A stretch of DNA of 64,000 nt from Patiria miniata (taxonomy: Eukaryota; Echinodermata; Asteroidea; Valvatida; Asterinidae). The position numbers and the translations under genes were made by a program. Each line of letters begins with the position of its first letter. The first letter of the stretch is position 1. The notes below the pieces were generated by a model. It was not told the origin of the DNA and did not search any database. It saw only the letters and a program-made list of their open reading frames with translations. Shown one piece after another: positions 1-12,700 of the stretch. Location: contig NW_024037074.1 in assembly GCF_015706575.1 (NCBI RefSeq), positions 2,294,001 to 2,358,000 of the forward strand, given 5' to 3'.

Positions 1-1209
1 GTCGTCGATGTACATAAAGGCGACGATACCGTTTTGACGGCAATGGTGCACTATACGCCTGTTTAATTTGGTGAATAAGTGACGGGCACTACTTAAACCG
101 AAAGGAAGAACAGTAAAGGTATAATATCGGGTGACTGAATCGTTATGATGCCAAGAGTAACCGAGATATTTTTGATGAGATGAGAAGATCAAAGGAAAAG
201 AAGTACTGATTGTAATCGAGTGACGGAGCGATGTGGTTCAGATCTTCGTACTTGAATTTTTCTTTCCAAATGTACTTATTCGGGTGTCGTAATCGCAACT
301 TTTTACCTTCTGCGACAGTCAAAGGATTGCAACAGTATGGGGTAACAGTGCATTGCGTGATACAATTCTTTGCGAGCAAATCCCGATGGCCGTTTCCACA
401 AATTGTGCATGGGATAGACTTGACTTATTGTTTGGCAAAACAGCAGGAGGAGGAGTGACATAAAATGGAATCTTGTATCCATCTGAAATAACCTCTTGTA
501 CAAAATTACTACACTTAAGTGTGTCTCGCCAAAATAAGAAGCGAGGTTTCAGCTTACCCTTTACACCGGATGGGACAGGAGTAGTTGATTCCTGCTCTTC
601 CCAGTCCCTATGCTGTGGTGGTATCAGTGGCTGAAGGTTGTGACCGGCGCTGAGGCTGTCGGAGGGCCTGAAGAGAGGGGCAGTTGGATCGGACATGTCC
701 TGCGATTCCGCACTGGAAACAGGACCGGAAATCTTGACGATAGGTGTACCGGCTGTAGGGACGAAAAGAACTCGCAGCAGGGTAAGGACGTACAGGATTG
801 CGAGCCTTGGTCTTGGACTTCTTAGCGGCTTCTGATTTCTTGCTGGTCGCCATTTTCTCCGCCTTTCTGAGTCGTCGGCTAAATTGTCGGTGACGTATTC
901 TTTAACCGTGGCCCAACCTTGGGAGGAACGATCGGCCAACTTGATCAGCTTCTGCCGCTGTTTGATTTCTGTGCTGGCTTGTTTGAGGGCCTCTCTGGCT
1001 GCGTTGACGTCTCCAGCGTCTAACAATGCTAAGGCTGAGTCAATTAGGCTGGAGAGCTTTTCTTCGTGGCGATACTGGTCCTTGTTACCGTCGCTTTTAA
1101 AGTCTGGTGGACTGTCGGCAAGGGTACGCTGCCTCTTAAAGGCTGAATCTACTTTACTGTCTATCGAGTTAGCCAGCGATCTGATGGCCGATAGTATCTT
1201 GATTTGCAT
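1..1209 (-). pseudogene. Broken DIRS-type retrotransposon (gag-like region and reverse transcriptase)
   Basis: Read right to left on the - strand. From 1209 there is a gag-like stretch (MQIKILSAIRSLANSID...). A CCHC zinc knuckle (CFQCGIAGHVRSNC) lies in another frame at about 608-853. Then come the region before the reverse transcriptase (GYKIPFYVTPPP) and RT blocks: KYIWKEKFKYEDLNHI near 240-285, LPFGLSSARHLF near 85-120, and a YIDD catalytic box at the left edge. The motif order and wording (KFKYEDL, LPFGLSSA, YIDD) are those of DIRS/Ngaro-type elements. The coding frame changes around the zinc knuckle and again near 180, where about ten RT residues also seem to be missing, so this copy cannot make an intact polyprotein. 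The RT continues beyond base 1; RNase H, methyltransferase and recombinase parts are not visible. The family call is by motif only. Confidence 0.75.
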
Positions 1210-1343
1210 TATCAGGATTAGGATTCATATTGCACGGAGAACAAATGCGTATGTCAGCGAGATAAGGTTGCTCAACCGAGAATGAAGTTGAATAGGCAAC
1301 TTGGCATTTATAAGAAACGGCTTCACAAAGAGTTACGTAACAA

Positions 1344-1366
1344 AGCGCGCAAGGAATTTGCGCGCT
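1344..1366. repeat. Short GC-rich hairpin
   Basis: Two 9-bp arms (AGCGCGCAA and TTGCGCGCT) are separated by 5 bases, just left of the first tRNA-like unit. No function is evident. Confidence 0.4.
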
Positions 1367-1389
1367 GCACCTGTCTTACGATAATGTAA

Positions 1390-2035
1390 AGAAAAGTCAC
1401 TTCTTTTTGGGTAAATTGAAACTTGATGGTTAATTTCGGAATCACTAAAAAGCGTGAAATTATGCTTCGTCCAATGGTATGGACTGCTGACTCTAAATCT
1501 GAAGGTTGTGGGTTCAAATCCGGTGTGGGAATTTTAGATTTTAAAATTTTATTTCTTTTTGGGTAAATTGAAACTTTATAGTTAATTGCGTAACCACTAA
1601 AAAGTGTGAAATTATGCTTAGTCCAATGGTACGGACTGCTGACTCTAAATCTGAAGGTTGTTGGTTCAAATCGAGGGTGGGAATTTTTGACTTTAAAATT
1701 GTATTTCTTTTTGGGTAAATTAAAACTTGATAGTTAATTTCGTAACCACTAAAAAGTGTGAACTTATGCTTTGTCCAATTGTATGGACTGCTGACTCTAA
1801 ATCTGAAGGTTGTGGGTTCGAAGTCAGGGTGGGAATTTTAGATTTTAAAACTTTATTTTCTTTTTTGGTAAATTGAAACTTTATAGTTAATTACGTAACC
1901 TCTAAAAAGTGTGAAATTATGTTTAGTCCAACGGTACGGGCTGCTGACTCTAAATCTGAAGGTTGTGGGTTCAAATCCATAGTGGAAATTTTAGATTTTA
2001 AAATTTTATTTCTTTTTAGGTAAATTTTATTTTAT
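1390..2035 (+). repeat. tRNA-like tandem repeat, left block (4 units)
   Basis: Four diverged copies of the ~152-bp unit that fills 3757-15950. The shared 'cactaaaaag' block recurs at 1443, 1595, 1747 and 1900, spacings of 152, 152 and 153. Each copy has an A-box-like TCCAATGGTA region (or a close variant) and a B-box-like GGTTCAAATC region. They are more diverged than the main array; for example, the second B box reads ggttcaaatcgag. The block is separated from the main array by about 1.7 kb of unrelated sequence, which looks like a later insertion. Confidence 0.9.
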
Positions 2036-2251
2036 CACTACAAGATAAAATGCATTATTCTGCACAGACACACACTGTTGATCGGTCACGTATTTTTCTT
2101 CAATCTGCTGGTTGTTGCCATGGGGTACGTGCGCGCTGTAAACAGTAGCCTACTCGGTGGGTGTGGCCGGGGAACACCTGGCCACCCCAGATATTTGCGG
2201 ACGTGACATTTTGAGGTCAGAGAAATTGTTCATATCGCTAAAATGATATGG

Positions 2252-2371
2252 ATTGCTCGCAAAAGGGAGTAAATGAAACATTGATACAGTGTATTAAGTC
2301 AAGTTCATTAATTAGGCCCAGAAAGCTCACTTCGGCTTAGCTTTTCGAAGCCGCTATACATGGAAAATAAA
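2252..2371. repeat. 120-bp direct repeat, copy 1
   Basis: Almost identical to 3014-3133; the one difference I noticed is near the start (attgctcgc here, attgcacgc there). The pair lies 762 bp apart and flanks a small basic ORF, as in the direct-repeat layout of some retroelements. No LTR hallmarks such as TG...CA were confirmed. Confidence 0.85.
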
Positions 2372-2596
2372 TTCTCCAACAAATGTAGTTTCCAGCAATA
2401 TTTCCAAACATAAAACTTCTACAAGAAAATCAAAGTTTTATTACCATTTTAACAGTGTTATGCTGTTATGGGATAATATTGATTGGAACGAGTCACACAC
2501 ATTTCAGGACCGACTCTTGACTGTTTGAGTGCGATACAGCTAGCGTAAGTTGGAATTTAACCCATTCCGTCTGGTTGTGTTCTTCGTCTTCCCTGA

Positions 2597-3038
2597 GATG
2601 CCACGCCCTAAACGGTACAAGAAGCAGGCCCGGAGGTCACCTCCCCCGTATGTCAGTGGTCGTCGCCGCGGGCCCGGATGTCCTCGCACTTTAGTGACAG
2701 TCGATTCTGCGACCAACGATGAGAGCACCGCGGTGATCGGCGCCACGGCCCCGGTTGGCGCACCGCCGTCCACCACTGCAACAGTAAGCGGTCAGTCAAC
2801 GGAGGATCAGCGTGCGCTCGCCTCACGCCCAGCACCCAACCAGATCGTCTCGGCGGCAGGTTTCAGTGGAGGTCCAAACACTACCGGAGCAAGCGTGGCT
2901 ATGGGTGGTGAGTCAAGCTCAAGAGCTATTACAAGCGGACTGCAACCTAATCCCCCGAACTCTTTGGTTACCAATAATAGTAATTTAAGTGTGGGCTTAG
3001 GTTTTAATCCAGAATTGCACGCAAAAGGGAGTAAATGA
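2597..3038 (+). CDS. Small basic, low-complexity ORF (possible retroelement gag-like remnant)
   Basis: An open frame of about 146 codons starts at ATG 2597 (MPRPKRYKKQARRSPPPYV) and ends at TGA 3036-3038. The N-terminus is rich in Arg/Lys/Pro; the rest is rich in Ser/Thr/Gly/Pro, with no domain I recognise. The frame is open further upstream but without an ATG. The stop codon lies inside the second 120-bp direct repeat (3014-3133), and the first repeat carries the same codons upstream. This suggests the repeats copy the 3' end of an ORF. G+C is clearly higher than in the AT-rich array around it, so it probably arrived with a mobile element. No function is proposed, and it may not be a real gene. 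Confidence 0.3.
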
Positions 3039-3133
3039 AACATTGATACAGTGTATTAAGTCAAGTTCATTAATTAGGCCCAGAAAGCTCACTTCGGCTT
3101 AGCTTTTCGAAGCCGCTATACATGGAAAATAAA
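3014..3133. repeat. 120-bp direct repeat, copy 2
   Basis: Second copy of 2252-2371, overlapping the end of the small ORF and continuing about 95 bp past its stop. The shared sequence ends at 'ggaaaataaa' in both copies, after which the flanks differ completely. Confidence 0.85.
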
Positions 3134-3756
3134 CCCACCACCTCCCCTTCGCCCCCGATATTAAGAGATTAATTAAGGGCGGGAAGTTACTGGGTACGAC
3201 GGGCAGTGCCTCAATTCAAAAGAAATAAATAGTTCTTAAGTAAGATTTTGAATTTTGACCAATTTTCACAAGTTCGTTTTTAATCTTTAGAAACACGCCT
3301 AGCACCCTCTAGTACTGGTGGGGCTTATTCCAACCATATTTCCCAACGGTGGAACAAAATCGGCGTGCCTTTTTCAAGTTTATTCTTAAGAAATTTAGGC
3401 AATTTTTCAAGTTTATTCTTAAGTAATTTAGGCATATTATTAATTCAAGTCACGTGACCTTTTTCACCGTGACTAACACCCGTTTGTCCTGATGGGGTTA
3501 GTATCCAACCGTAGTTTCTAGCGGTGGATATATTCGCGGTGAAGGATTGGCAAGCGTGCCAAGATTTGGGCCCAGTGATGCCAAGCATGGCAAGGATTGG
3601 GGGCAAACGAACGTGCCCCCGTTTTTTCTGGCCAATGTGCCAAAACTGTTTGGTTTAATAAAATTTGAATAAAACGAAATAAAATAGCGGCTAGAAAAAC
3701 AACTATGCCAAAAAGTCAAACATTTGTTTCAAGGTGTTTTGTGTGTGGTCTGAGAA
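3134..3756. other. Non-coding spacer between array blocks
   Basis: No gene is recognised. It holds a 2-copy ~33-bp repeat ('tttttcaagtttattctta' with flanks, about 3372-3436). Two related segments around 'ggtggggctta' and 'gatggggtta' sit near 3318 and 3490. A stretch repeats 'gccaag' and 'ttggg' motifs at 3545-3610. Confidence 0.5.
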
Positions 3757-6700
3757 TAATTAAACTTTATAGTTAATTAAGTAACCACTAAAAAATGTGA
3801 AATTATGGTTAGTCCAATGGTATGGACTGCTGACTCTCAATCTGAAGGTTGCGGGTTCAAATTCAGGGTGGAAATTTTTGATTTTAAATTTTATGTCTTT
3901 TTGGGTAAATTTAAACTTGATAGTTAATTTCGTAACCACTAAAAAGTGTGAAATTATGCTTAGTCCAATGGTACGGACTGCTGACTTGAATTCTGAAGGT
4001 TGTGGGTTCAAATCCAGGGTGGAAATTTTAGATTACTTTATTTCAATTTTGGTAAATTGAAACTTTATAGTTATTTACGTAACCACTAAAAAGTGTGAAA
4101 TTATGTTTAGTCCAATTGTACGGGCTGCTGACTCTAAATCTGAAGGTTGTGGGTTCAAATCCAGGGTGGAAATTTTAGATTTTAAAACTTTATATCAATT
4201 TTGGTAAATTGAAACTTTATAGTTAATTACGTAACCACTAAACAGTGTGGAATTATGTTTAGTCCAATGGTATGGGCTGCTGACTCTAAATCTGAAGGTT
4301 GTGGGTTCAAATCCAGGGTGGAAATTTAAGATTTTAAAATTGTATTTCTTTTTGGGTAAACTGAAACTTTATAGTTAATTTGGTAACCTCTAAAAAGTGT
4401 GAAATTATGCATAGTTCAACAGTACCGACTGCTGACTTTAAATCTGAAGGTTGCGGGTTCAAATCCAGGGTGGACATTTTAGATTTTAAAACTTTATTTC
4501 TTTTTGGGTAAATTTAAACTTTATAGTTAATTACGTAACCACTAAAAAGTGTGAAATTATGGTTAGTCCAATGGTATGGACTGCTGACTCTCAATCTGAA
4601 GGTTGCGGGTTCAAATCCAGGGCGGAAATTTTTGATTTAAAATTTTTATGTCTTTTGGGGTAAATTGAAACTTTATAGTTAATTACGTAACCACTAAAAA
4701 GTGTGAAATTATGTTTAGTCCAATGGTATGGGCTGCTGACTCTAAATCTGAAGGTTGTGGGTTCAAATCCAGGGTGGAAATTTTAGATTTTAAAACTTTA
4801 TCTCTTTTTGGGTAAATTGAAACTTTATAGTTAATTACGTAACCACTAAAAAGTGTGAAAGTAAGCTTAGTCCAATGGTACGGGCTGCTGACTCTAAATC
4901 TGAAGGGTTGCGGGTTCAAATCCAGGGCGGAAATTTTAGATTTTAAAACTTTATTTTAATTTTGGTAAATTTAAACTTTATAGTTAATTACGTAACCACT
5001 AAAAAGTGTGAAATTATGTTTAGTCCAACGGTATGGGCTGCTGACTCTTAATCTGAAGGTTGTGGGTTCAAATCCAGGGTGGAAATTTTAGATTTTAAAA
5101 TTTTATTTCTTTTTGGGTAAATTTAAACTTTATAGTTAATTTGGTAACCACTAAAAAGTGTGAAATTATGCTTAGTCCAACGGTACGGACTGCTGACTCT
5201 CAATCTGAATGTTGTGGGTTCCAATCCAGGGTGGAAATTTTAGATTTTAAAATTGTATTTCTTTTTGGGTAAATTTTTTTGGGCGGAAATTTTTGATTTA
5301 AAATTTTTATGTCTTTTGGGGTAAATTTAAACTTGATAGTTAATTTCGTAACCACTACAAAGTGTGAAAGTTAGCTTAGTCCAATGGTATGGACTGCTGA
5401 CTCTAAATCTGAAGTTTGTGGGTTCAAATCCAGGGTGGAAATTTTCGATTTTAAAACTTTATTTCAATTTTGGTAAATTGAAACTTTATAGTTAATTACG
5501 TAACCACTAAAAAGTGTGAAATTATGTTTAGTCCAATGGTATGGGCTGCTGACTCTAAATCTGAAGGTTGTGGGTTCAAATCCAGGGTGGAAATTTTAGA
5601 TTTTAAAACTTTATTTCTTTTGGGGTAAATTTAAAATTTATAGTTAATTTCGTCACCACTAAAAAGTGTGAAATTATGCTTAGTCCAATGGTACGGACTG
5701 CTTACTTGAATTCTGAAGGTTGTGGGTTGAAATCCAGGGTGAAAATTTTAGTTTTTAAAACTTTATTTCAATTTTGGTAAATTAAAACTGTATAGTTAAT
5801 TACGTAACCACTAAAAAGTGTGAAATTATGTTTAGTCCAATGGTATGGGCTGCTGACTCTAAATCTGAAGGTTGTGGGTTCTAATCCAGGTTTTAAATTT
5901 TAAAACTTTATTTCTTTTTGGGTAAATTTAAACTTGATAGTTAATTTCGTAACCACTAAAAAGTGTGAAAGTAAGCTTAGTCCAATGGTATGGACTGCTG
6001 AGTCTAATTCTGAAGGTTGTGGGTTCAAATCCAGGGTGGAAATTTTTGATTTTAAATTTTATGTCTTTTTGGGTAAATTTAAACTTGATAGTTAATTTCG
6101 TAACCACTAAAAAGTGTGAAATTATGCTTAGTCCAATGGTATGGACTGCTGACTTGAATTCTGAAGGTTGTGGGTTCAAATCCAGGGTGGAAATTTTAGA
6201 TAACTTTATTTCAAATTTGGTAAATTGAAACTTTATAGTTAATTACGTAACCACTAAAAAGTGTGAAATTATGTTTAGTCCAATGGTACGGGCTGCTGAC
6301 TCTAAATCTGAAGGTTGTGGGTTCAAATCCAGGGTGAAAATTTTAGATTTTGAAACTTTATATCAATTTTGGTAAATTGAAACTTTATAGTTAATTACGT
6401 AACCACTAAACAGTGTGGAATTATGTTTAGTCCAATGGTATGGGCTGCTGACTCTAAATCTGAAGGTTGTGGGTTCAAATCCAGGGCGGAAATTTAAGAT
6501 TTTAAAATTGTATTTCTTTTTGGGTAAATTGAAACTTTATAGTTAATTACGTAACCACTAAACAGTGTGGAATTATGTTTAGTCCAATGGTATGGGCTGC
6601 TGACTCTAAATCTGAAGGTTGCGGGTTCAAATCCAGGGTGGAAATTTTAGATTTTAAAACTTTATTTCAATTTTGGTAAATTGAAACTTTATAGTTAATT

Positions 6701-9700
6701 ACGTAACCACTAAAAAGTGTGAAATTATGTTTAGTCCAATGGTATGGGCTGCTGACTCTAAATCTGAAGGTTGTGGGTTCAAATCCAGGGTGGAAATTTT
6801 AGATTTTAAAACTTTATTTCTTTTGGGGTAAATTTAAACTTTATAGTTAATTTCGTCACCACTAAAAAGTGTGAAATTATGCTTAGTCCAATGGTACGGA
6901 CTGCTTACTTGAATTCTGAAGGTTGTGGGTTCAAATCCAGGGTGAAAATTTCAGATTTTAAAACTTTATTCCAATTTTGGTAAATTAAAACTTTATAGTT
7001 AATTACGTAACCACTAAAAAGTGTGAAATTATGTTTAGTCCAATGGTATGGGCTGCTGACTCTAAATCTGAAGGTTGTGGGTTCAAATCCAGGGTGGAAA
7101 TTTTAGATTTTAAAACTTTATTTCTTTTGGGGTAAATTTAAACTTTATAGTTAATTTCGTCACCACTAAAAAGTGTGAAAGTAAGCTTAGTCCAATGGTA
7201 TGGACTGCTGACTCTACATCTAAAGGTTGCGGGTTCAAATCCAGGGCGGAAATTTTTGATTTAAATATTTTATGTCTTTTTGGGTAAATTTAAACTTGAT
7301 AGTTAATTTCGTAACCACTAAAAAGTGTGAAATTATGCTTAGTCCAATGGTATGGACTGCTGACTCTCAATCTGAAGGTTGCGGGTTCAAATCCAGGGCG
7401 GAAATTTTTGATTTAAAATTTTTATGTCTTTGGGGTAAATTTAAACTTGATAGTTAATTTCGTAACCACTACAAAGTGTGAAAACTAGCTTAGTCCAATG
7501 GTATGGACTGCTGACTCTAAATCTGAAGGTTGTGGGTTCAAATCCAGGGTGGAAATTTTAGATTTTAAAACTTTATTTCAATTTTGGTAAATTGAAACTT
7601 GATAGTTAATTACGTAACCACTAAAAAGTGTGAAATTATGTTTAGTCCAATGGTATTTGCTGCTGACTCTAAATCTGAAGGTTGTGGGTTCAAATCCAGG
7701 TTGGAAATTTTAGATTTTAAAACTTTATTTCTTTTGGGGTAAATTTAAACTTTATAGTTAATTTCGTCACCACTAAAAAGTGTGAAATTATGCTTAGTCC
7801 AATGGTACGGACTGCTTACTTGAATTCTGAAGGTTGTGGGTTCAAATCCAGGGTGAAAATTTTAGATTTTAAAACTTTATTTCAATTTTGGTAAATTAAA
7901 ACTTTATAGTTAATTACGTAACCACTAAAAAGTGTGAAATTATGTTTAGTCCAATGGTATGGGCTGCTGACACTAAATCTGAAGGTTGTGGGTTCTAATC
8001 CAGGTTTTATATTTTAAAACTTTATTTCTTTTTGGGTAAATTTAAACTTGATAGTTAATTTCGTAACCACTAAAAAGTGTGAAAGTAAGCTTAGTCCAAT
8101 GGTATGGACTGCTGAGTCTAAGTCTGAAGGTTGTGGGTTCAAATCCAGGGTGGAAATTTTTGATTTTAAATTTTATGTCTTTTTGGGTAAATTTAAACTT
8201 GATAGTTAATTTCGTAACCACTAAAAAGTGTGAAATTATGCTTAGTCCAATGGTACGGACTGCTGACTTGAATTCTGAAGGTTGTGGGTTCAAATCCAGG
8301 GTGGAAATTTTAGATAACTTTATTTCAAATTTGGTAAATTGAAACTTTATAGTTAATTACGTAACCACTAAAAAGTGTGAAATTATGTTTAGTCCAATGG
8401 TACGGGCTGCTGACTCTAAATCTGAAGGTTGTGGGTTCAAATCCAGGGTGAAAATTTTAGATTTTGAAACTTTATATCAATTTTGGTAAATTGAAACTTT
8501 ATAGTTAATTACGTAACCACTAAACAGTGTGGAATTATGTTTAGTCCAATGGTATGGGCTGCTGACTCTAAATCTGAAGGTTGTGGGTTCAAATCCAGGG
8601 CGGAAATTTAAGATTTTAAAATTGTATTTCTTTTTGGGTAAATTGAAACTTTATAGTTAATTACGTAACCACTAAACAGTGTGGAATTATGTTTAGTCCA
8701 ATGGTATGGGCTGCTGACTCTAAATCTGAAGGTTGCGGGTTCAAATCCAGGGTGGAAATTTTAGATTTTAAAACTTTATTTCAATTTTGGTAAATTGAAA
8801 CTTTATAGTTAATTACGTAACCACTAAAAAGTGTGAAATTATGTTTAGTCCAATGGTATGGGCTGCTGACTCTAAATCTGAAGGTTGTGGGTTCAAATCC
8901 AGGGTGGAAATTTTAGATTTTAAAACTTAATTTCTTTTGGGGTAAATTTAAACTTTATAGTTAATTTCGTCACCACTAAAAAGTGTGAAATTATGCTTAG
9001 TCCAATGGTACGGACTGCTTACTTGAATTCTGAAGGTTGTGGGTTCAAATCCAGGGTGAAAATTTCAGATTTTAAAACTTTATTCCAATTTTGGTAAATT
9101 AAAACTTTATAGTTAATAACGTAACCACTAAAAAGTGTGAAATTATGTTTAGTCCAATGGTATGGGCTGCTGACTCTAAATCTGAAGGTTGTGGGTTCAA
9201 ATCCAGGGTGGAAATTTTAGATTTTAAAACTTTATTTCTTTTGGGGTAAATTTAAACTTTATAGTTAATTTCGTCACCACTAAAAAGTGTGAAAGTAAGC
9301 TTAGTCCAATGGTATGGACTGCTGACTCTAAATCTAAAGGTTGCGGGTTCAAATCCAGGGCGGAAATTTTTGATTTAAATATTTTATGTCTTTTTGGGTA
9401 AATTTAAACTTGATAGTTAATTTCGTAACCACTAAAAAGTGTGAAATTATGCTTAGTCCAATGGTATGGACTGCTGACTCTCAATCTGAAGGTTGCGGGT
9501 TCAAATCCAGGGCGGAAATTTTTGATTTAAAATTTTTATGTCTTTTGGGGTAAATTTAAACTTGATAGTTAATTTCGTAACCACTACAAAGTGTGAAAAC
9601 TAGCTTAGTCCAATGGTATGGACTGCTGACTCTAAATCTGAAGGTTGTGGGTTCAAATCCAGGGTGGAAATTTTCGATTTTAAAACTTTATTTCAATTTT

Positions 9701-12700
9701 GGTAAATTGAAACTTTATAGTTAATTACGTAACCACTAAAAAGTGTGAAATTATGTTTAGTCCAATGGTATTTGCTGCTGACTCTAAATCTGAAGGTTGT
9801 GGGTTCAAATCCGGGGTGGAAATTTTAGATTTTAAAACTTTATTTCTTTTGGGGTAAATTTAAACTTTATAGTTAATTTCGTCACCACTAAAAAGTGTGA
9901 AATTATGCTTAGTCCAATGGTACGGACTGCTTACTTGAATTCTGAAGGTTGTGGGTTCAAATCCAGGGTGAAAATTTTAGATTTTAAAACTTTATTTCAA
10001 TTTTGGTAAATTAAAACTTTATAGTTAATTACGTAACCACTAAAAAGTGTGAAATTATGTTTAGTCCAATGGTATGGGCTGCTGACACTAAATCTGAAGG
10101 TTGTGGGTTCTAATCCAGGTTGGAAATTTTAAATTTTAAAACTTTATTTCTTTTTGGGTAAATTTAAACTTTATAGTTAATTACGTAACCACTAAAAAGT
10201 GTGAAAGTAAGCTTAGTCCAATGGTATGGGCTGCTGACTCTAAATCTGAAGGGTTGCGGGTTCAAATCCAGTGCGGAAATTTTAGATTCTAAAACTTTAT
10301 TTCAATTTTGGTAAATTTAAACTTTATAGTTAATTACGTAACCACTAAAAAGTGTGAAATTATGTTTAGTCCAATGGTATGGGCTGCTCACTCTAAATCT
10401 GAAGGTTGTGGGTTCTAATCCAGGTTTTAAATTTTAAAACTTTATTTCTTTTTGGGTAAATTTAAACTTGATAGTTAATTTCGTAACCACTAAAAAGTGT
10501 GAAAGTAAGCTTAGTCCAATGGTATGGACTGCTGAGTCTAAGTCTGAAGGTTGTGGGTTCAAATCCAGGGTGGAAATTTTTGATTTTAAATTTTATGTCT
10601 TTTTGGGTAAATTTAAACTTGATAGTTAATTTCGTAACCACTAAAAAGTGTGAAATTATGCTTAGTCCAATGGTACGGACTGCTGACTTGAATTCTGAAG
10701 GTTGTGGGTTCAAATCCAGGGTGGAAATTTTAGATAACTTTATTTCAAATTTGGTAAATTGAAACTTTATAGTTAATTACGTAACCACTAAAAAGTGTGA
10801 AATTATGTTTAGTCCAATGGTACGGGCTGCTGACTCTAAATCTGAAGGTTGTGGGTTCAAATCCAGGGTGAAAATTTTAGATTTTAAAACTTTATATCAA
10901 TTTTGGTAAATTGAAACTTTATAGTTAATTACGTAACCACTAAACAGTGTGGAATTATGTTTAGTCCAATGGTATGGGCTGCTGACTCTAAATCTGAAGG
11001 TTGTGGGTTCAAATCCAGGGCGGAAATTTTTGATTTAAAATTTTTATGTCTTTTGGGGTAAATTTAAACTTTATAGTTAATTACGTAACCACTAAAAAGT
11101 GTGAAATTATGTTTAGTCCAATGGTATTTGCTGCTGACTCTAAATCTGAAGGTTGTGGGTTCAAATCCGGGGTGGAAATTTTAGATTTTAAAACTTTATT
11201 TCAATTTTGGTAAATTAAAACTTTATAGTTAATTACGTAACCACTAAAAAGTGTGAAATTATGTTAAGTCCAATGGTATGGGCTGCTGACACTAAATCTG
11301 AAGGTTGTGGGTTCTAATCCAGGTTGGAAATTTTAAATTTTAAAACTTTATTTCTTTTTGGGTAAATTTAAACTTTATAGTTAATTACGTAACCACTAAA
11401 CAGTGTGAAAGTAAGCTTAGTCCAATGGTATGGGCTGCTGACTCTAAATCTGAAGGGTTGCGGGTTCAAATCCAGGGCGGAAATTTTAGATTCTAAAACT
11501 TTATTTCAATTTTGGTAAATTTAAACTTTATAGTTAATTACGTAACCACTAAAAAGTGTGAAATTATGTTTAGTCCAATGGTATGGGCTGCTGACTCTAA
11601 ATGTGAAGGTTGTGGGTTCAAATCCAGGGCGGAAATTTTTTATTTAAACATTTTATGTCTTTTTGGGTAAATTAAAACTTAATAGTTAATTTGGTAACCA
11701 CTAAAAAGTGTGAAATTATGCTTAGTCCAACAGTACGGACTGCTGACTCTAAATCTGAAGGTTGTGGGTTCAAATCCAGGGTGGAAATTTAAGATTTTAA
11801 AATTGTATTTCTTTTTGGGTAAACTGAAACTTTATAGTTAATTTGGTAACCTCTAAAAACTGTGAAATTATGCTTAGTCCAACAGTACCGACTGCTGGCT
11901 CTAAATCTGAAGGTTGCGGGTTCAAATCCAGGGTGGAAATTTTAGATTTTAAAACTTTATTTCTTTTTGGGTAAATTTAAACTGGATAGTTAATTTCGTA
12001 ACCACTAAAAAGTGTGAAATTAAGCTTAGTCCAATGGTATGGACTGCTGACTCTTAATCTGAAGGTTGCGGGTTCAAATCCAGGTCGGAAATTTTTGATT
12101 TAAACATTTTTTGTCTTTTTGGGTAAATTGAAACTCTATAGTTAATTACGTAACCACTAAAAAGTGTGAAATTATGTTTAGTCCAATGGTATTTGCTGCT
12201 GACTCTAAATCTGAAGGTTGTGGGTTCAAATCCGGGGTGGAAATTTTAGATTTTAAAACTTTATTTCTTTTGGGGTAAATTTAAACTTTATAGTTAATTT
12301 CGTCACCACTAAAAAGTGTGAAATTATGCTTAGTCCAATGGTACGGACTGCTTACTTGAATTCTGAAGGTTGTGGGTTCAAATCCAGGGTGAAAATTTTA
12401 GATTTTAAAACTTTATTTCAATTTTGGTAAATTAAAACTTTATAGTTAATTACGTAACCACTAAAAAGTGTGAAATTATGTTTAGTCCAATGGTATGGGC
12501 TGCTGACACTAAATCTGAAGGTTGTGGGTTCTAATCCAGGTTGGAAATTTTAAATTTTAAAACTTTATTTCTTTTTGGGTAAATTTAAACTTGATAGTTA
12601 ATTACGTAACCACTAAAAAGTGTGAAAGTAAGCTTAGTCCAATGGTATGGGCTGCTGACTCTAAATCTGAAGGGTTGCGGGTTCAAATCCAGGGCGGAAA

